A program made the translations under genes and the position numbers. This document shows positions 8,256 to 17,931 of a stretch of DNA of 64,000 nucleotides, piece by piece. Position 1 is the first letter of the stretch, and every line of letters starts with the position of its first letter. A model generated the notes under the pieces. The model had not been told where the DNA came from and ran no database searches. It saw nothing but the letters and a program-made list of their open reading frames with translations. The stretch is from Sinorhizobium arboris LMG 14919 (lineage in GTDB: Bacteria; Pseudomonadota; Alphaproteobacteria; Rhizobiales; Rhizobiaceae), in the NCBI RefSeq assembly GCF_000427465.1, contig NZ_ATYB01000014.1:1-64000 (forward strand). Direction: 5' to 3'.

Positions 8256-8975
8256 CTAGCCTGCGATCGCCTGCTTCTGCATTTCGATGAGTTCGGCAAT
8301 GCCGTTCTTGGCCAGCAGCATCAGGTTTGCGAATTCTTCCTCGCTGAAGGGCTTGCCCTCTGCGGTTCCCTGGATCTCGACCAGGCCGCCGCTGCCCGTC
8401 ATCACGAAATTTGCATCCGTCTCCGCAGCGGAGTCTTCCAGATAATCGAGGTCGATGACCGGCTGATTGGCGAAGATACCGCAGGAAATGGCGGCGACAT
8501 GGTCTTTCAGCACCTTCTCGAGCTTGACCATATTGCGCGCCTCCATCCATTTCAGACAGTCGTGGAGGGCGATCCAGGCACCGGTGATCGAGGCGGTGCG
8601 CGTGCCGCCGTCGGCTTGGATCACGTCGCAGTCGATCGAGATCTGGCGCTCGCCAAGCGCCGGCAGATCGACGACGGCTCTAAGCGACCGGCCGATCAGC
8701 CGCTGGATCTCCTGTGTGCGGCCGCTCTGCTTGCCGGCCGCCGCCTCGCGCCTCATACGCTCGCCGGTCGCCCGCGGCAGCATGCCGTACTCTGCGGTAA
8801 TCCAGCCCTTGCCGCCGTTGCGCAGCCATGCCGGAACTTTTTCCTCCAGGCTTGCGGTGCAAAGAACATGCGTGTCACCGAAGCGAACGAGGCAGGATCC
8901 TTCCGCATGCTTGGAGAAACTGCGCTCGAACGAGACCTTGCGCATTTGGTCGGTTTTTCTGCCGGATGGCCGCAT
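8256..8975 (-). CDS. rph: ribonuclease PH
   Basis: A 239-residue phosphorolytic 3'-5' exoribonuclease that trims tRNA 3' ends. It begins [20 protein letters not shown] and contains [10 protein letters not shown] and [20 protein letters not shown], all characteristic. The ATG at 8975 has AGGAG 7 bases upstream; a TTG two codons earlier is less likely. It is the first gene of the minus-strand operon rph-VOC-rdgB-hemW and is divergent from hrcA, an arrangement common in alphaproteobacteria. Confidence 0.97.
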   Translation of the reverse strand: MRPSGRKTDQMRKVSFERSFSKHAEGSCLVRFGDTHVLCTASLEEKVPAWLRNGGKGWITAEYGMLPRATGERMRREAAAGKQSGRTQEIQRLIGRSLRAVVDLPALGERQISIDCDVIQADGGTRTASITGAWIALHDCLKWMEARNMVKLEKVLKDHVAAISCGIFANQPVIDLDYLEDSAAETDANFVMTGSGGLVEIQGTAEGKPFSEEEFANLMLLAKNGIAELIEMQKQAIAG

Positions 8976-9172
8976 CGTCAACTCCTGTCGATCCCGACTG
9001 CGTGTTTCCTTGAGCTTCGTTGGATTTCAAGGGCAAAACAGGCAGCAATTCTAAAGTTCTCCAGCGGCCTTTGCGCTTCTGGAAGACGCGCGGCGCTCAC
9101 GTGAGCCTTCTAGATCATGGCGCAAGCAAAGGGAACCGGTTGATGCCAAAGCTTCGCTGTGATTTTTCCCTT

Positions 9173-9202
9173 TTGCCAATCCTCGCCTGGATCACTATAT
9201 TC
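9173..9202 (+). promoter_or_regulatory. candidate housekeeping promoter of hrcA
   Basis: TTGCCA (9173-9178) and TATATT (9197-9202) separated by 18 bases; the -10 also reads CTATAT from 9196, the preferred Sinorhizobium sigma-70 -10. It lies 34 bases before the hrcA start in the rph/hrcA divergent region. Confidence 0.5.
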
Positions 9203-9235
9203 TTTGCGAACACCGAATACTGATCACGGAGTGAC

Positions 9236-10315
9236 ATGGTACTGCGCAACCCTGGAAAGAAGGGGATCGCATCGGCGCTGGACGAGCGCTCCGGCGAGAT
9301 CTTCCGCCGCATTGTCGAGAGCTATCTGGAAAGCGGGGAGCCGCTCGGCTCGCGCAACCTCTCGCGGCTTCTGCCTATATCGCTGTCGCCTGCCTCGGTT
9401 CGCAACGTGATGAGCGACCTCGAGGATCTGGGCCTGATCTATTCCCCCCATGTCAGCGCCGGCCGGCTTCCGACGCAGACGGGTCTGCGCTTCTTCGTGG
9501 ACGCCTTCATGCAGGTCGGCAATCTTTCGCCGGAGGAGCGCGCCTCCATCGAAAGGCAGGTGCGCCCGGGAAATCGGGACCAGTCGGTTGAAAACCTTCT
9601 TACCGAGGCGAGCCAGATGCTTTCCGGCATGTCGCGCGGCGCCGGTCTCGTCATCACCACCAAGAGTGATCCCGTCCTCAAGCATGTCGAGTTTATCCGG
9701 CTGGCGCCGACCAAGGCGCTGGCGGTGCTCGTCGGCGAACACGATCAGGTGGAGAACCGCATCATCGAGTTGCCGGCCGGCATCACCAGCGCCCAACTCA
9801 CCGAAGCGGCGAACTTCGTCAACGCTCACCTTGCCGGGCAGACGATCCCCGAGCTGCGGACGCAGCTGGAAAAGGTCAAGGAGACGGTGCGCGGCGAGCT
9901 CGACGCGCTGTCTCAGGACTTGGTCGAGCGCGGACTGGCGATCTGGTCCGGAAGCGAGGGCGACGGTCAGCCGGCGCGGCTGATCGTCAGGGGTCGGGCC
10001 AACCTGCTCGAGGGATTGGAGGGGACCGACGACATCGAGCGGCTGCGTATGCTCTTCGATGACCTCGAAAAGAAGGACAGCCTGATCGAGATCCTCAACC
10101 TCGCTGAGAGCGGTCCGGGCGTACGCATCTTCATCGGCTCCGAAAACAAGCTGTTTTCGCTCTCCGGCTCGTCGTTGATCGTCGCACCCTATCGCGACAG
10201 CGACGACCGTATCGTCGGCGCGGTCGGTGTCATCGGACCGACCCGGCTCAATTATTCCCGCATCGTTCCCATGGTCGATTACACCGCCCAGCTCATGTCG
10301 CGGCTGTCGCGCTGA
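9236..10315 (+). CDS. hrcA: heat-inducible transcription repressor HrcA
   Basis: A 359-residue repressor of class I heat-shock genes that binds CIRCE elements and responds to GroEL availability. The N-terminal winged helix covers about residues 20-90 ([23 protein letters not shown]), followed by a GAF-like dimerisation domain with the C-terminal [21 protein letters not shown] motif. GGAG precedes the ATG by 5 bases. grpE lies downstream in the same direction, a standard pair. No CIRCE element (TTAGCACTC-N9-GAGTGCTAA) is visible at its own promoter. Confidence 0.97.
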   Translation: MVLRNPGKKGIASALDERSGEIFRRIVESYLESGEPLGSRNLSRLLPISLSPASVRNVMSDLEDLGLIYSPHVSAGRLPTQTGLRFFVDAFMQVGNLSPEERASIERQVRPGNRDQSVENLLTEASQMLSGMSRGAGLVITTKSDPVLKHVEFIRLAPTKALAVLVGEHDQVENRIIELPAGITSAQLTEAANFVNAHLAGQTIPELRTQLEKVKETVRGELDALSQDLVERGLAIWSGSEGDGQPARLIVRGRANLLEGLEGTDDIERLRMLFDDLEKKDSLIEILNLAESGPGVRIFIGSENKLFSLSGSSLIVAPYRDSDDRIVGAVGVIGPTRLNYSRIVPMVDYTAQLMSRLSR

Positions 10316-10346
10316 ACGAGTCCTTTGATCGATGAAGCAATCGACT

Positions 10347-10375
10347 CTTGATTTTTCGGGCCCAAACATCGATAT
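10347..10375 (+). promoter_or_regulatory. candidate RpoH-type promoter of grpE
   Basis: CTTGAT (10347-10352), 17 bases, CGATAT (10370-10375). This loosely resembles the rhizobial RpoH pattern CTTGAA-N17-CCATNT and stands in the 156-base gap between hrcA and grpE. The -10 is weak, so the call is tentative. Confidence 0.35.
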
Positions 10376-10471
10376 CGGGCTTCAAATCCAGGCAACAGAA
10401 CGTTCAAGCAAAGCGATTTCCGCTGGTTTGATGATGCCGAACACAGCAAAGACAGAAACTCGGAGAACGTC

Positions 10472-11095
10472 ATGACCGACGAAACGACCAAGAACGGACC
10501 CGAGGCCGCGGCGCCCGAAGAATTCGAAACAGCCGCCGAGCCGCAAGCCGCGGAAAAGCCTGAGGCGGATGCTTCCGCCGCGCCGGATCCGCTCGAGCTC
10601 GCCAAAGCGGAGAACGCGGAATTGCGCGACAAATATCTTCGTCTCGCCGCGGAGATGGACAATCTGCGCCGGCGTACCGAGCGCGACGTGAAGGATGCGA
10701 AGTCCTATTCCGTGGCGGGTTTCGCACGCGACATGCTGGCGGTCTCCGACAACCTGCGCCGTGCGCTCGACGCGATTCCGGCCGACGCCAGAGAGGCGGG
10801 CGACGCCGGCCTGAAAGCACTCATCGAGGGCGTGGAAATGACCGAGCGGTCGATGCTCGCGGCGCTGGAACGCCATGGCGTGAAGCAGCTGGACCCTGCC
10901 GGTCAGAAATTCGATCCGAATTTCCATCAGGCCATGTTCGAGGTTCCGAACACGGAAGTTCCGAACAACACGGTCGTTCAGGTGGTCCAGGCGGGCTACA
11001 CGATCGGCGAGCGCGTCCTGCGCCCGGCAATGGTCGGTGTTGCCAAGGGCGGCCCGAAAGCGGCCTCCGCCGAAGGTGAGACGCCTGCTGCCTGA
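10472..11095 (+). CDS. grpE: GrpE, DnaK nucleotide exchange factor
   Basis: A 207-residue cochaperone that releases ADP from DnaK. An acidic, Ala/Glu-rich N-terminal tail (residues 1-45) leads to the coiled-coil ([27 protein letters not shown]) and a C-terminal beta domain with the family ending [23 protein letters not shown]. The length is normal for alphaproteobacteria. It follows hrcA and ends at a double terminator region; dnaK is elsewhere. Confidence 0.97.
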   Translation: MTDETTKNGPEAAAPEEFETAAEPQAAEKPEADASAAPDPLELAKAENAELRDKYLRLAAEMDNLRRRTERDVKDAKSYSVAGFARDMLAVSDNLRRALDAIPADAREAGDAGLKALIEGVEMTERSMLAALERHGVKQLDPAGQKFDPNFHQAMFEVPNTEVPNNTVVQVVQAGYTIGERVLRPAMVGVAKGGPKAASAEGETPAA

Positions 11096-11115
11096 CATCG
11101 TATGACGCAATCTGC

Positions 11116-11152
11116 AAAGGGCCGCGCCCTCGGAGGGCGCGGCCCTTTGTCT
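11116..11152 (+). terminator. bidirectional terminator after grpE
   Basis: A long stem with flanking A and T runs: AAAGGGCCGCGCCC pairs with GGGCGCGGCCCTTT around a TCGGA loop, followed by TGTCTTT. It starts 20 bases after grpE and can act for either strand. Confidence 0.85.
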
Positions 11153-11156
11153 TTAC

Positions 11157-11190
11157 CAAAAGGCCGCGCATCCTGGCGGAAGCGCGGCCT
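11157..11190 (-). terminator. terminator downstream of ptsN (minus strand)
   Basis: AGGCCGCGC (11161-11169) pairs with GCGCGGCCT (11182-11190). Read on the minus strand the stem is followed by TTTT, and it lies beyond the ptsN stop, so it probably ends the rpoN cluster. Confidence 0.6.
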
Positions 11191-11257
11191 TGTCCTTGTT
11201 CGAAAATGCTGCGTGCTTTGCCAACCGGCTCCGGGACAGGCGGCGCGCAGAAGATAG

Positions 11258-11722
11258 TCAGGCAGCGTGCGAGGTCGTGTCGTCGCTGAGCAGCGTGTAG
11301 ATCGCGCTCGCCGAGTCGCTCGCTCGAATACGCGTTACCATGTCGTGGTCGCGCAGCACGCGCGCAATGCGCGACAGCGCCTTCAGGTGGTCGGCGCCGG
11401 CACCTTCCGGTGCAAGCAGCAGGAAGACGAGGTCGACCGGCTGGTCGTCCAATGCCTCGAAATCGACCGGCGCATCAAGCCGCGCAAAGATGCCGACGAT
11501 CGACGGAAGATTGCTGAGTTTGCCGTGTGGGATGGCGATGCCGTTGCCCACACCGGTTGAGCCGAGCCGCTCCCGCTGCAGGATGACGTCGAAGATTTCC
11601 CGCTCCGGCAGGCCGGTGAGTTTCGATGCTTTTGCCGCCAATTCCTGGAGGAGTTGCTTCTTTGAGTTGGCCCTCATGGCCGGGATGATCGCATTTTGAT
11701 GCAGCAAGCCTGCCAATGCCAT
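11258..11722 (-). CDS. ptsN: PTS IIA-like nitrogen regulatory protein PtsN (EIIANtr)
   Basis: A 154-residue EIIANtr phosphocarrier with the phosphorylatable histidine in GIAIPHGK (His66). In the nitrogen PTS it receives phosphate from PtsP via NPr and links nitrogen and potassium status to transport and stress responses. It is the last gene of the conserved lptC-lptA-lptB-rpoN-hpf-ptsN block. GAGG precedes the ATG at 11722. It is convergent with grpE. Confidence 0.96.
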   Translation of the reverse strand: MALAGLLHQNAIIPAMRANSKKQLLQELAAKASKLTGLPEREIFDVILQRERLGSTGVGNGIAIPHGKLSNLPSIVGIFARLDAPVDFEALDDQPVDLVFLLLAPEGAGADHLKALSRIARVLRDHDMVTRIRASDSASAIYTLLSDDTTSHAA

Positions 11723-11895
11723 TCTTTTATCCTCGTTCGCCGGTTAGAGCCTGGCAATCTCATCACAAATGTGCCGTGATGGCTCTACCCATCTTTGTCT
11801 TGGCGGGCCGAATGCACAGAAAAGTCGAGCTTTCCGCCGTCCCGCTGATCGGAAAGACGGGGGAACGCCAGTCCGGCTGGCTTCCCCGTCTCCAC

Positions 11896-12468
11896 TCATG
11901 CCTTGATATTGGCGGCATCGATCCAGCCAATATTTCCGTCGTTGCGCCGATAGACGATGTTCAGGTCATCCTTGCCCGGGCTGCGGAACATCAGCACCGG
12001 CTCATCCGTCATGTCCAAGGCCATCACGGCATTGGCGACGGACATGGTTCTCAACTGTTTCGTAGTTTCGGCGACAATCGTGGGCGCATAGTCGTCGGGA
12101 ATTTCCTCGTCCTCGAAAGGAACCGAGTCCATCACGCGATAGGCGACCTCGGTGGGATTCTGTCCATTGCCGTTGTGGTGGTCTTTGAGCTTGCGCTTGT
12201 AGCGGCGAAGCCGCTTCTCGATACGCTCCGAAGCCGCGTCGAAAGCCGCCTGCGGCTCGTTCGCCTGGCCGTTTGCCTGCAATACCACGCCCGTGTCGAG
12301 ATGAAGCTTGCAGTCGGCGCTGAAGCGCGACCCTGACTTTTCCACAGTGACCTGGCTCGAATATCCTCCGTCGAAATATTTGGTTACGGCCTGCTCGATC
12401 TGTTCGCCGATGCGGACGCGAAACGAATCGCCGATTTCCATATGTTTACCGGATACACGCACACTCAT
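11896..12468 (-). CDS. hpf: ribosome hibernation promoting factor, long form
   Basis: A 190-residue long-form HPF. The N-terminal ribosome-binding domain (about 1-105) begins MSVRVSGKHMEIGDSFRVRI and has the basic ERIEKRLRRYKRKLKDHH helix; the C-terminal dimerisation domain (about 130-190) carries MALDMTDEPVLMFRSPGKDDLNIVYRRNDGN-type sequence. It dimerises 70S ribosomes into inactive 100S particles in stationary phase. AGGA lies 8 bases before the ATG at 12468; an upstream extension has no support. It lies between rpoN and ptsN, the usual place. Confidence 0.95.
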   Translation of the reverse strand: MSVRVSGKHMEIGDSFRVRIGEQIEQAVTKYFDGGYSSQVTVEKSGSRFSADCKLHLDTGVVLQANGQANEPQAAFDAASERIEKRLRRYKRKLKDHHNGNGQNPTEVAYRVMDSVPFEDEEIPDDYAPTIVAETTKQLRTMSVANAVMALDMTDEPVLMFRSPGKDDLNIVYRRNDGNIGWIDAANIKA

Positions 12469-12743
12469 GGAGTTTCCTCTCTCGTTCGTGACTTGCGTGT
12501 CCAGTCTATTCCAAGCGCTCCCGTCATCCAAGCGTTTCAGCAAGCGAGCGCTGGACGACCGAAATCCTCGGTCGTTACGCTGCCTTGCGGAGTCTCGTCT
12601 TCGGCAAGCGCGGCGGCCTCATATCCGCTGTGTCGCGGAGAGTCAATTACAAGTCGTGAAATTAAACGTTCGCCGGGCCTCGGCGGTTCCGCGGGCCGAA
12701 GCCCAAACCGCGACCGTGCCTACGGGGCCTTCCGGCAGGCTTA

Positions 12744-14285
12744 TCATCCCGCGGCCTTGGCCAGCGCTCTCTTCTCGCGGCGGCGCTGGACGGAGGAGGG
12801 GATGCTCATCGCCTCGCGATATTTTGCGACGGTGCGTCTGGCGATATCGACGCCGGCCTTCTTGAGCACCTCGACGATGTCGTCGTCCGAGAGTACCGCA
12901 TCGGCGCTTTCCTGATTGATCATCGTGCGGATGCGGTGACGCACGGACTCGGCCGAATGAGCATCGCCGTTTTCCGCCGAACCGATAGAGACCGTGAAGA
13001 AATATTTCAGTTCGAAGAGCCCGCGCGGGGTCAGCATGTACTTGTTGGAGGTAACCCGGCTTACCGTCGACTCGTGCATCTTGATCGCATCCGCAACGGT
13101 CCTGAGGTTCAGCGGACGCAGGTGGTCGACGCCGCCTACGAGAAAGGCGTCCTGCTGGCGGACGATCTCGCTCGCCACCTTCATGATCGTCCTGGCGCGC
13201 TGATCGAGGCTGCGCGTCAGCCAGTTGGCGTTCTGCAGGCAGTCGTTGAGAAAGGCCTGTTCGCCGCTGTTCTTCCGGCTGGAGCGCGATACTTCCGCGA
13301 AATAGTCGTGGTTGACGAGAACCCGGGGCAGGGCGTCCGGATTGAGCTCGACGAGCCAGCCGCCATCGGGTGCGGCGCGCACGACGATATCGGGAATGAT
13401 GGCCTCGAAAACGCCGGTTTCGAAGCTGGTGCCCGGTTTCGGGTCGAGCTTGCGGATCTCGGCGAGCATATCGACCAGATCTTCCTCGTCGACGCCGCAG
13501 ATCTTCTTGAGGCTTGCGAAATCGCGCCGTGCCAGGAGCTCGAGATTGGCCACCAGCGCATCCATCGCAGGATCGAGGCGATTGCGCGCGCGCAGCTGAA
13601 GGGCAAGGCATTCGCCAAGCGTGCGTGCAAAGACGCCCGGCGGATCGAACTGCTGCAGCACGTGAAGCACGCGCACCACGTCCTCGCTGGCAGCCCCCAG
13701 CCTCTCCGCCGTCTCGGCGAGGTCGGCGTGCAGGTAGCCTGCATCGTCGAGCTGGTCGATGAGATGCCGGGCGATCAGGCTGTCGGAGACGGTACTCAGC
13801 GCAAAGGGAAGCTGCTCGATGAGCGCCTCCCTCAATGTCTTGCGGCTGGCAACGAAATCGTCGAGATCGTAGCCCTCGCCGTCGCCGGCGCCCGGCATCG
13901 ACTTCCATTGGCCGAGCAGCTCCGGCGCATCCGCCCGCTGCGGCGTCGTATCGTCCGGGAAGACATTGGCGAAGTCGGCATCGAGGCCGTCGCTGAGCCG
14001 CTCGCCGGATGCCGACGTGGCGCTGTCGTAGAGATCGGCCTGGCCCGTCGCTTCGGCGGCTGCGCCGCCGACCTCCGCCGAAAGCGGACCTGGATCGTCG
14101 CGATCGATCGCGGTCGCCTCATCGGCCGACTGGACCTCCAGCAGCGGATTCTTCTCGACCTCCTGCGCGATGAACTGGGTAAGCTCCAGATGATTCATCT
14201 GAAGCAGCTGGATCGACTGCATCAGCTGCGGCGTCATGACCAGCGACTGCGACTGTCTCAAATGAAGGCTGGCGGACAAGGCCAT
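12744..14285 (-). CDS. rpoN: RNA polymerase sigma-54 factor RpoN
   Basis: A 513-residue sigma-54, needed for nitrogen fixation, dicarboxylate transport and other enhancer-dependent promoters. Region I is Gln/Leu-rich (LRQSQSLVMTPQLMQSIQLL), followed by an acidic region II, the core-binding region, a helix-turn-helix with MHESTVSRVTSNKYM, and the invariant RpoN box ARRTVAKYRE near the C terminus. The ATG at 14285 matches known rhizobial NtrA starts; an in-frame ATG 12 codons upstream has no clear Shine-Dalgarno. It is downstream of lptB and upstream of hpf. Confidence 0.97.
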   Translation of the reverse strand: MALSASLHLRQSQSLVMTPQLMQSIQLLQMNHLELTQFIAQEVEKNPLLEVQSADEATAIDRDDPGPLSAEVGGAAAEATGQADLYDSATSASGERLSDGLDADFANVFPDDTTPQRADAPELLGQWKSMPGAGDGEGYDLDDFVASRKTLREALIEQLPFALSTVSDSLIARHLIDQLDDAGYLHADLAETAERLGAASEDVVRVLHVLQQFDPPGVFARTLGECLALQLRARNRLDPAMDALVANLELLARRDFASLKKICGVDEEDLVDMLAEIRKLDPKPGTSFETGVFEAIIPDIVVRAAPDGGWLVELNPDALPRVLVNHDYFAEVSRSSRKNSGEQAFLNDCLQNANWLTRSLDQRARTIMKVASEIVRQQDAFLVGGVDHLRPLNLRTVADAIKMHESTVSRVTSNKYMLTPRGLFELKYFFTVSIGSAENGDAHSAESVRHRIRTMINQESADAVLSDDDIVEVLKKAGVDIARRTVAKYREAMSIPSSVQRRREKRALAKAAG

Positions 14286-14458
14286 GCTGACGTGAAGCTC
14301 CCGTCGAGTTCTCCGGGCCATGTCTGCTTGGACGGGCCCATTCTAGTTGGCCCAAAAATTGCTTATTACTGGAATTTGGTCAAGCGCGCAGGGCGCTGGA
14401 CGGCACCGATTCAGCCGGCGGTCGTCCGCTCTGCCGGAATGCACGTCTCCGGCATGGT

Positions 14459-15271
14459 TCAGAGGCTGAAATTGTCGCCGAGATAGAGCCTGCGTACGTC
14501 CGGATTGGTGACGATGTCGTTGGCGCGCCCATGCGTCAGCACTTCGCCGGCGTGAATGATGTATGCGCGGTCGATCAGGCCCAGCGTCTCGCGCACATTG
14601 TGGTCGGTGATCAGAACGCCGATGCCGCGCGAGGTCAGGTGGCGCACGAGTGCCTGGATATCGGCGACGGAGATCGGGTCGACACCCGCAAAGGGTTCGT
14701 CGAGCAACATGAAGGTCGGGTCGGTCGCGAGCGCACGGGCGATTTCGAGGCGCCGCCGTTCGCCGCCCGAAAGCGCGATCGCCGGCGACTTGCGCAGATG
14801 GGTGATCGAAAATTCGCCAAGCAGATCGTCGAGCTTGCTTTCGCGGCGGTCGACGTTTTCGTCGTGAACCTCGAGCACGGCGCGGATATTCTCTTCGACC
14901 GTAAGCCCCCGAAAGATCGAGGCCTCCTGCGGCAGATAACCGACTCCGAGGCGCGCCCGGCGGTACATGGGCATCGTCGTGACGTCGTTGCCATTGATTT
15001 CGATCGAGCCCTCGTCCACCGGCACGAGGCCGGTGATCATGTAGAAGCAGGTCGTCTTGCCTGCGCCGTTCGGGCCAAGCAGGCCGACAGCCTCGCCACG
15101 TCTCACGACGAGCGAGACACCGTTGACGACACGGCGCGAGCGGTAGGACTTCGTGAGGCCCCGGGCGATCAGCGTGCCGTCGTAGCGCGCCTTGTCAACC
15201 GCGCGGGCAGCTGCCGCTGCCGCCAACGGCTTTTTGCCCCGTTTGCGTTTGTGGAGGAAAGGAATCTGCAC
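14459..15271 (-). CDS. lptB: LPS export ABC transporter ATP-binding protein LptB
   Basis: A 270-residue ABC ATPase with Walker A GPNGAGKTT, Q-loop near YLPQEASIF, signature LSGGERRR, Walker B FMLLDEPFAGVDP and the switch histidine in LITDHNVRETL. With LptF/G it powers lipopolysaccharide extraction from the inner membrane; LptC and LptA are encoded just upstream. A GTG at 15271, 14 bases after lptA, is the likely start and gives a basic N-terminal extension of about 28 residues before the ABC domain. A start further in is possible. Confidence 0.95.
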   Translation of the reverse strand: MQIPFLHKRKRGKKPLAAAAAARAVDKARYDGTLIARGLTKSYRSRRVVNGVSLVVRRGEAVGLLGPNGAGKTTCFYMITGLVPVDEGSIEINGNDVTTMPMYRRARLGVGYLPQEASIFRGLTVEENIRAVLEVHDENVDRRESKLDDLLGEFSITHLRKSPAIALSGGERRRLEIARALATDPTFMLLDEPFAGVDPISVADIQALVRHLTSRGIGVLITDHNVRETLGLIDRAYIIHAGEVLTHGRANDIVTNPDVRRLYLGDNFSL

Positions 15272-15284
15272 GAGCGGGTCTATG

Positions 15285-15845
15285 TCAGTTCGTCTTGCGG
15301 GACTGCGGATCGAGCTGGATCTGTACGCGGCCGCCGCAGGCGTCGAGCTGCGCTTCCCCGGTGTCCATCTGGACGTTCAACTGGCATCCGACGAATACGT
15401 TCTTGCCTTCCGACAGCACGACCTTCTCGCCTTTGAGCACGATCGTCTGGTTGGTCAGGTTGACGATGCCGCTTTCGCCGGTCGCCTGCTGCGCGCCGGA
15501 GCTGAGGAACACCTTGTTGCTGACCTCGATCCGATCGATATCGGCATTGCCGCTGGTGACCGAGCCGCCGCCCGCCTTGTAAAAGACGGTCATGTTGCCG
15601 GCCTGCAGCGTCGTCGTGCCCTGAACGACCTTCACGTTGCCGGTGAAGATCGCCTTGCTTTCGGGATCCTTGATCTCGAGCTTGTCGCTCTCGATCTGGA
15701 TCGGCTGGTCGTTCGAAAGCTGGAGGCCCTGCATGCGACTGGAAGTTGCCTGCGCGTACGCAGCGGAAGCAATCAGCGAAGCGCCGATCCCGGCCACGGC
15801 CAGAGCGGCTGAAATCCTAAAGAAAACGGCAGGTTTGACCGACAT
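15285..15845 (-). CDS. lptA: LptA/OstA family lipopolysaccharide transport periplasmic protein
   Basis: A 186-residue periplasmic protein with a cleavable signal peptide (about residues 1-31, hydrophobic ISAALAVAGIGASLIASAAYA then QA). The OstA domain (PIQIESDKLEIKDPESKAIFTGNVKV, MTVFYK) forms the bridge that carries LPS across the periplasm. It lies between lptC and lptB with short gaps (18 and 13 bases), so the three are surely co-transcribed. Confidence 0.93.
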   Translation of the reverse strand: MSVKPAVFFRISAALAVAGIGASLIASAAYAQATSSRMQGLQLSNDQPIQIESDKLEIKDPESKAIFTGNVKVVQGTTTLQAGNMTVFYKAGGGSVTSGNADIDRIEVSNKVFLSSGAQQATGESGIVNLTNQTIVLKGEKVVLSEGKNVFVGCQLNVQMDTGEAQLDACGGRVQIQLDPQSRKTN

Positions 15846-15863
15846 GGTTGCACCGGGTTCCTG

Positions 15864-16532
15864 TTATTTTGCGTTTTTGCGGATGGCGCTGGGTTCGATA
15901 TTGACCCTTACCATGCCTTCGAAAGTTACAATACGTCCCTTATCTGTCATTCGCAGCTTCTGCGCAATGATCGATCCACCCTTCATGCTGATGGCGATCG
16001 GATGCTTCGTCTCCATTTCGCCGGCGTTGATGTCCAGAAATGCGGACTGAAAATCGGCATTCACGCCATTATTCATGGAAATCGTGAACGGCGCGTTCAT
16101 GTCGAGCGTATTGGCGCCGCGATCGTAGATGCCGCTTGTCGCGTTGACCGTCGCGATCAGGGTATCGTTGACCGGCATCTCGGCGTGAATGGTCTCAAGC
16201 GTGATCAGGTTAGGATTGGCGATATCCTGAAGCGCCCGCTCAGCCCTCATCGAATAGCTGATGTCCTGCTTGTTGCGGCCGGAGATCGCCGGTTTCTGCA
16301 TGACGATCTTGCCGTTCTCGATCGTCGCGGTCTCGAGCTGCAGCTCTTCCGGCAGAAAGGCGCGCACGAAGGAAATCGCCACGAAGATCAACGCGATCGC
16401 ACCGGCGACGAGCGGCAGCAGGACTTTCAGGCGCCTTACGCGCGCCGAATGCCGCGCGGCCGAAGCATAAGCGTCGGCAGAGCTCGGACCCACATCGGCA
16501 AAGATTGCGGGGGATCGCGCTTCGTTCAGCAT
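15864..16532 (-). CDS. lptC: LptC-like LPS export protein
   Basis: A 222-residue bitopic membrane protein. A cytoplasmic N-terminal segment is followed by one transmembrane helix (about residues 37-60, VLLPLVAGAIALIFVAISFV) and a periplasmic beta domain matching YrbK/LptC (LETATIENGKIVMQKPAISGRNKQ). It connects LptBFG to LptA. The ATG at 16532 is used; a TTG one codon upstream is possible. It heads the lpt-rpoN cluster. Confidence 0.9.
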   Translation of the reverse strand: MLNEARSPAIFADVGPSSADAYASAARHSARVRRLKVLLPLVAGAIALIFVAISFVRAFLPEELQLETATIENGKIVMQKPAISGRNKQDISYSMRAERALQDIANPNLITLETIHAEMPVNDTLIATVNATSGIYDRGANTLDMNAPFTISMNNGVNADFQSAFLDINAGEMETKHPIAISMKGGSIIAQKLRMTDKGRIVTFEGMVRVNIEPSAIRKNAK

Positions 16533-16535
16533 CAA

Positions 16536-16869
16536 CAGCCTGTCAGTTTCTTCTGGCCCCGGTCAATCCGAGGGACACATATACATACATCGGCGTAAGC
16601 CACGGCGAATATGGTTATTTTGCTGCCGCCCGGCAATGGAGCGGAGAAAACTTTGCGTTGCAAAACAGTCGGGCCGGAATCCGCCGGGCACGATCTACTC
16701 CATGCCGCGCCAAACCCCAAGGGGTTTATGCGGCAATTTAAGGTCTGCATCGGCGCTGCGCGTATTCCTGGTGCACGGCGCTGCAGAGTGGCCTAGATTG
16801 CCGCGGCTGAGGCAGATAGCATGTTCCGCGGGAAACTGACAGAACCCCTATCAGAAATCGGAGACATCC
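16536..16869. other. divergent intergenic region lptC / sppA
   Basis: About 330 bases that must hold the promoters of the lpt-rpoN cluster and of sppA. I see no gene, no RNA-like structure and no promoter good enough to name. Confidence 0.5.
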
Positions 16870-17829
16870 ATGGACGAACTCGCCATTGCCGACCGCCGCA
16901 GCCTGCGCAGAAAGCTGAGCTTCTGGCGTTGGGCGGCGGTGGCCGTACTTTTTGCCGCGGGCGTCGCGCTGTTTGCCTTTTCCGGCTGGGGCGGCGTAGG
17001 GGAACGTGCTCGCGATCACATCGCGCGCGTCACCGTTTCGGGCCTTATTCAGGATGACCGCGAACTGGTCGAGCGGCTGGAGCGGATTGCCGACAACGAC
17101 TCCGTCAAGGCGTTGATCGTGACGATCTCGTCGCCGGGCGGTACCACCTATGGCGGCGAAGTCATCTATAAGGCGATCCGCAAGGTTGCCGCGAAGAAGC
17201 CGGTCGTCTCAGACGTGCGCACGCTTGCCGCGTCGGCCGGCTACCTGATCGCGCTTGCCGGCGACCGCATCGTTGCCGGGGAAACCTCGATCACCGGCTC
17301 GATCGGCGTCATTTTCCAGTACCCGCAGGTCAAGACGCTCATGGACAAGCTCGGCGTATCGCTCGAGTCGATAAAATCGCGACCTCTCAAGGCCGAGCCG
17401 TCGCCGTTTCATCCTCCGAGCGACGAGGCGCGTGCCATGATCCAGGCAATGATCGACGACAGCTACGGATGGTTCGTCGATCTGGTGGCCGAGCGGCGCA
17501 AGCTGCCGCGGCCGGAAGCGCTCGCCCTTGCGGACGGCAGGATCTTTACCGGGCGGCAGGCGCTGGAAGGCAGGCTCGTCGACGAGCTCGGCGGCGACGA
17601 TGAGATCAGGGCATTCCTGGCGGAACGAAAGGTGTCGAAGGGGCTTCCGGTCCTCGACTGGGAAGCGCCGAGCGGCACGCTGTCTTTCGGTCTCGGTTCG
17701 CTGCTGACCGAATGGGCCAAGGCGTTGGGACATGAGGCTTTTCCGGCAATGAAGAGCCTCGAAAAGACCGGCCTCGACAAGTTGTTTCTTGACGGTCTTG
17801 TTTCGGTTTGGCAGGTTGAAGGGCAATGA
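16870..17829 (+). CDS. sppA: signal peptide peptidase SppA-like S49 protease
   Basis: A 319-residue single-domain S49 peptidase anchored by one N-terminal membrane helix (about residues 20-38). The nucleophile is Ser122 in TLAASAGYLIA and the general base Lys174 in the KSRPLKAEPSPF segment; their 52-residue spacing matches the short bacterial SppA. It degrades membrane-retained signal peptides. GGAG lies about 8 bases before the ATG. The following ihfB gene is about 100 bases downstream. Confidence 0.94.
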   Translation: MDELAIADRRSLRRKLSFWRWAAVAVLFAAGVALFAFSGWGGVGERARDHIARVTVSGLIQDDRELVERLERIADNDSVKALIVTISSPGGTTYGGEVIYKAIRKVAAKKPVVSDVRTLAASAGYLIALAGDRIVAGETSITGSIGVIFQYPQVKTLMDKLGVSLESIKSRPLKAEPSPFHPPSDEARAMIQAMIDDSYGWFVDLVAERRKLPRPEALALADGRIFTGRQALEGRLVDELGGDDEIRAFLAERKVSKGLPVLDWEAPSGTLSFGLGSLLTEWAKALGHEAFPAMKSLEKTGLDKLFLDGLVSVWQVEGQ

Positions 17830-17931
17830 GGGAGGCGCGCGTGCTACCCGTCACGAGGCCGTAGCTGCAGGCGAGCTTTCCCGAATTCACAAATACAGAA
17901 CAGAATAAGCAAAAAAACCAAGGGGGCGACA

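Noticed and set aside
9046..9063. Second Irr box before hrcA (AATTCTAAAG)
   Set aside because: Only the right half-site matches; the left arm is absent.
12936..14486. 516-codon plus-strand frame opposite rpoN, and a 512-codon one opposite tme (26533-28071)
   Set aside because: Both are antisense shadows of complete conserved genes.
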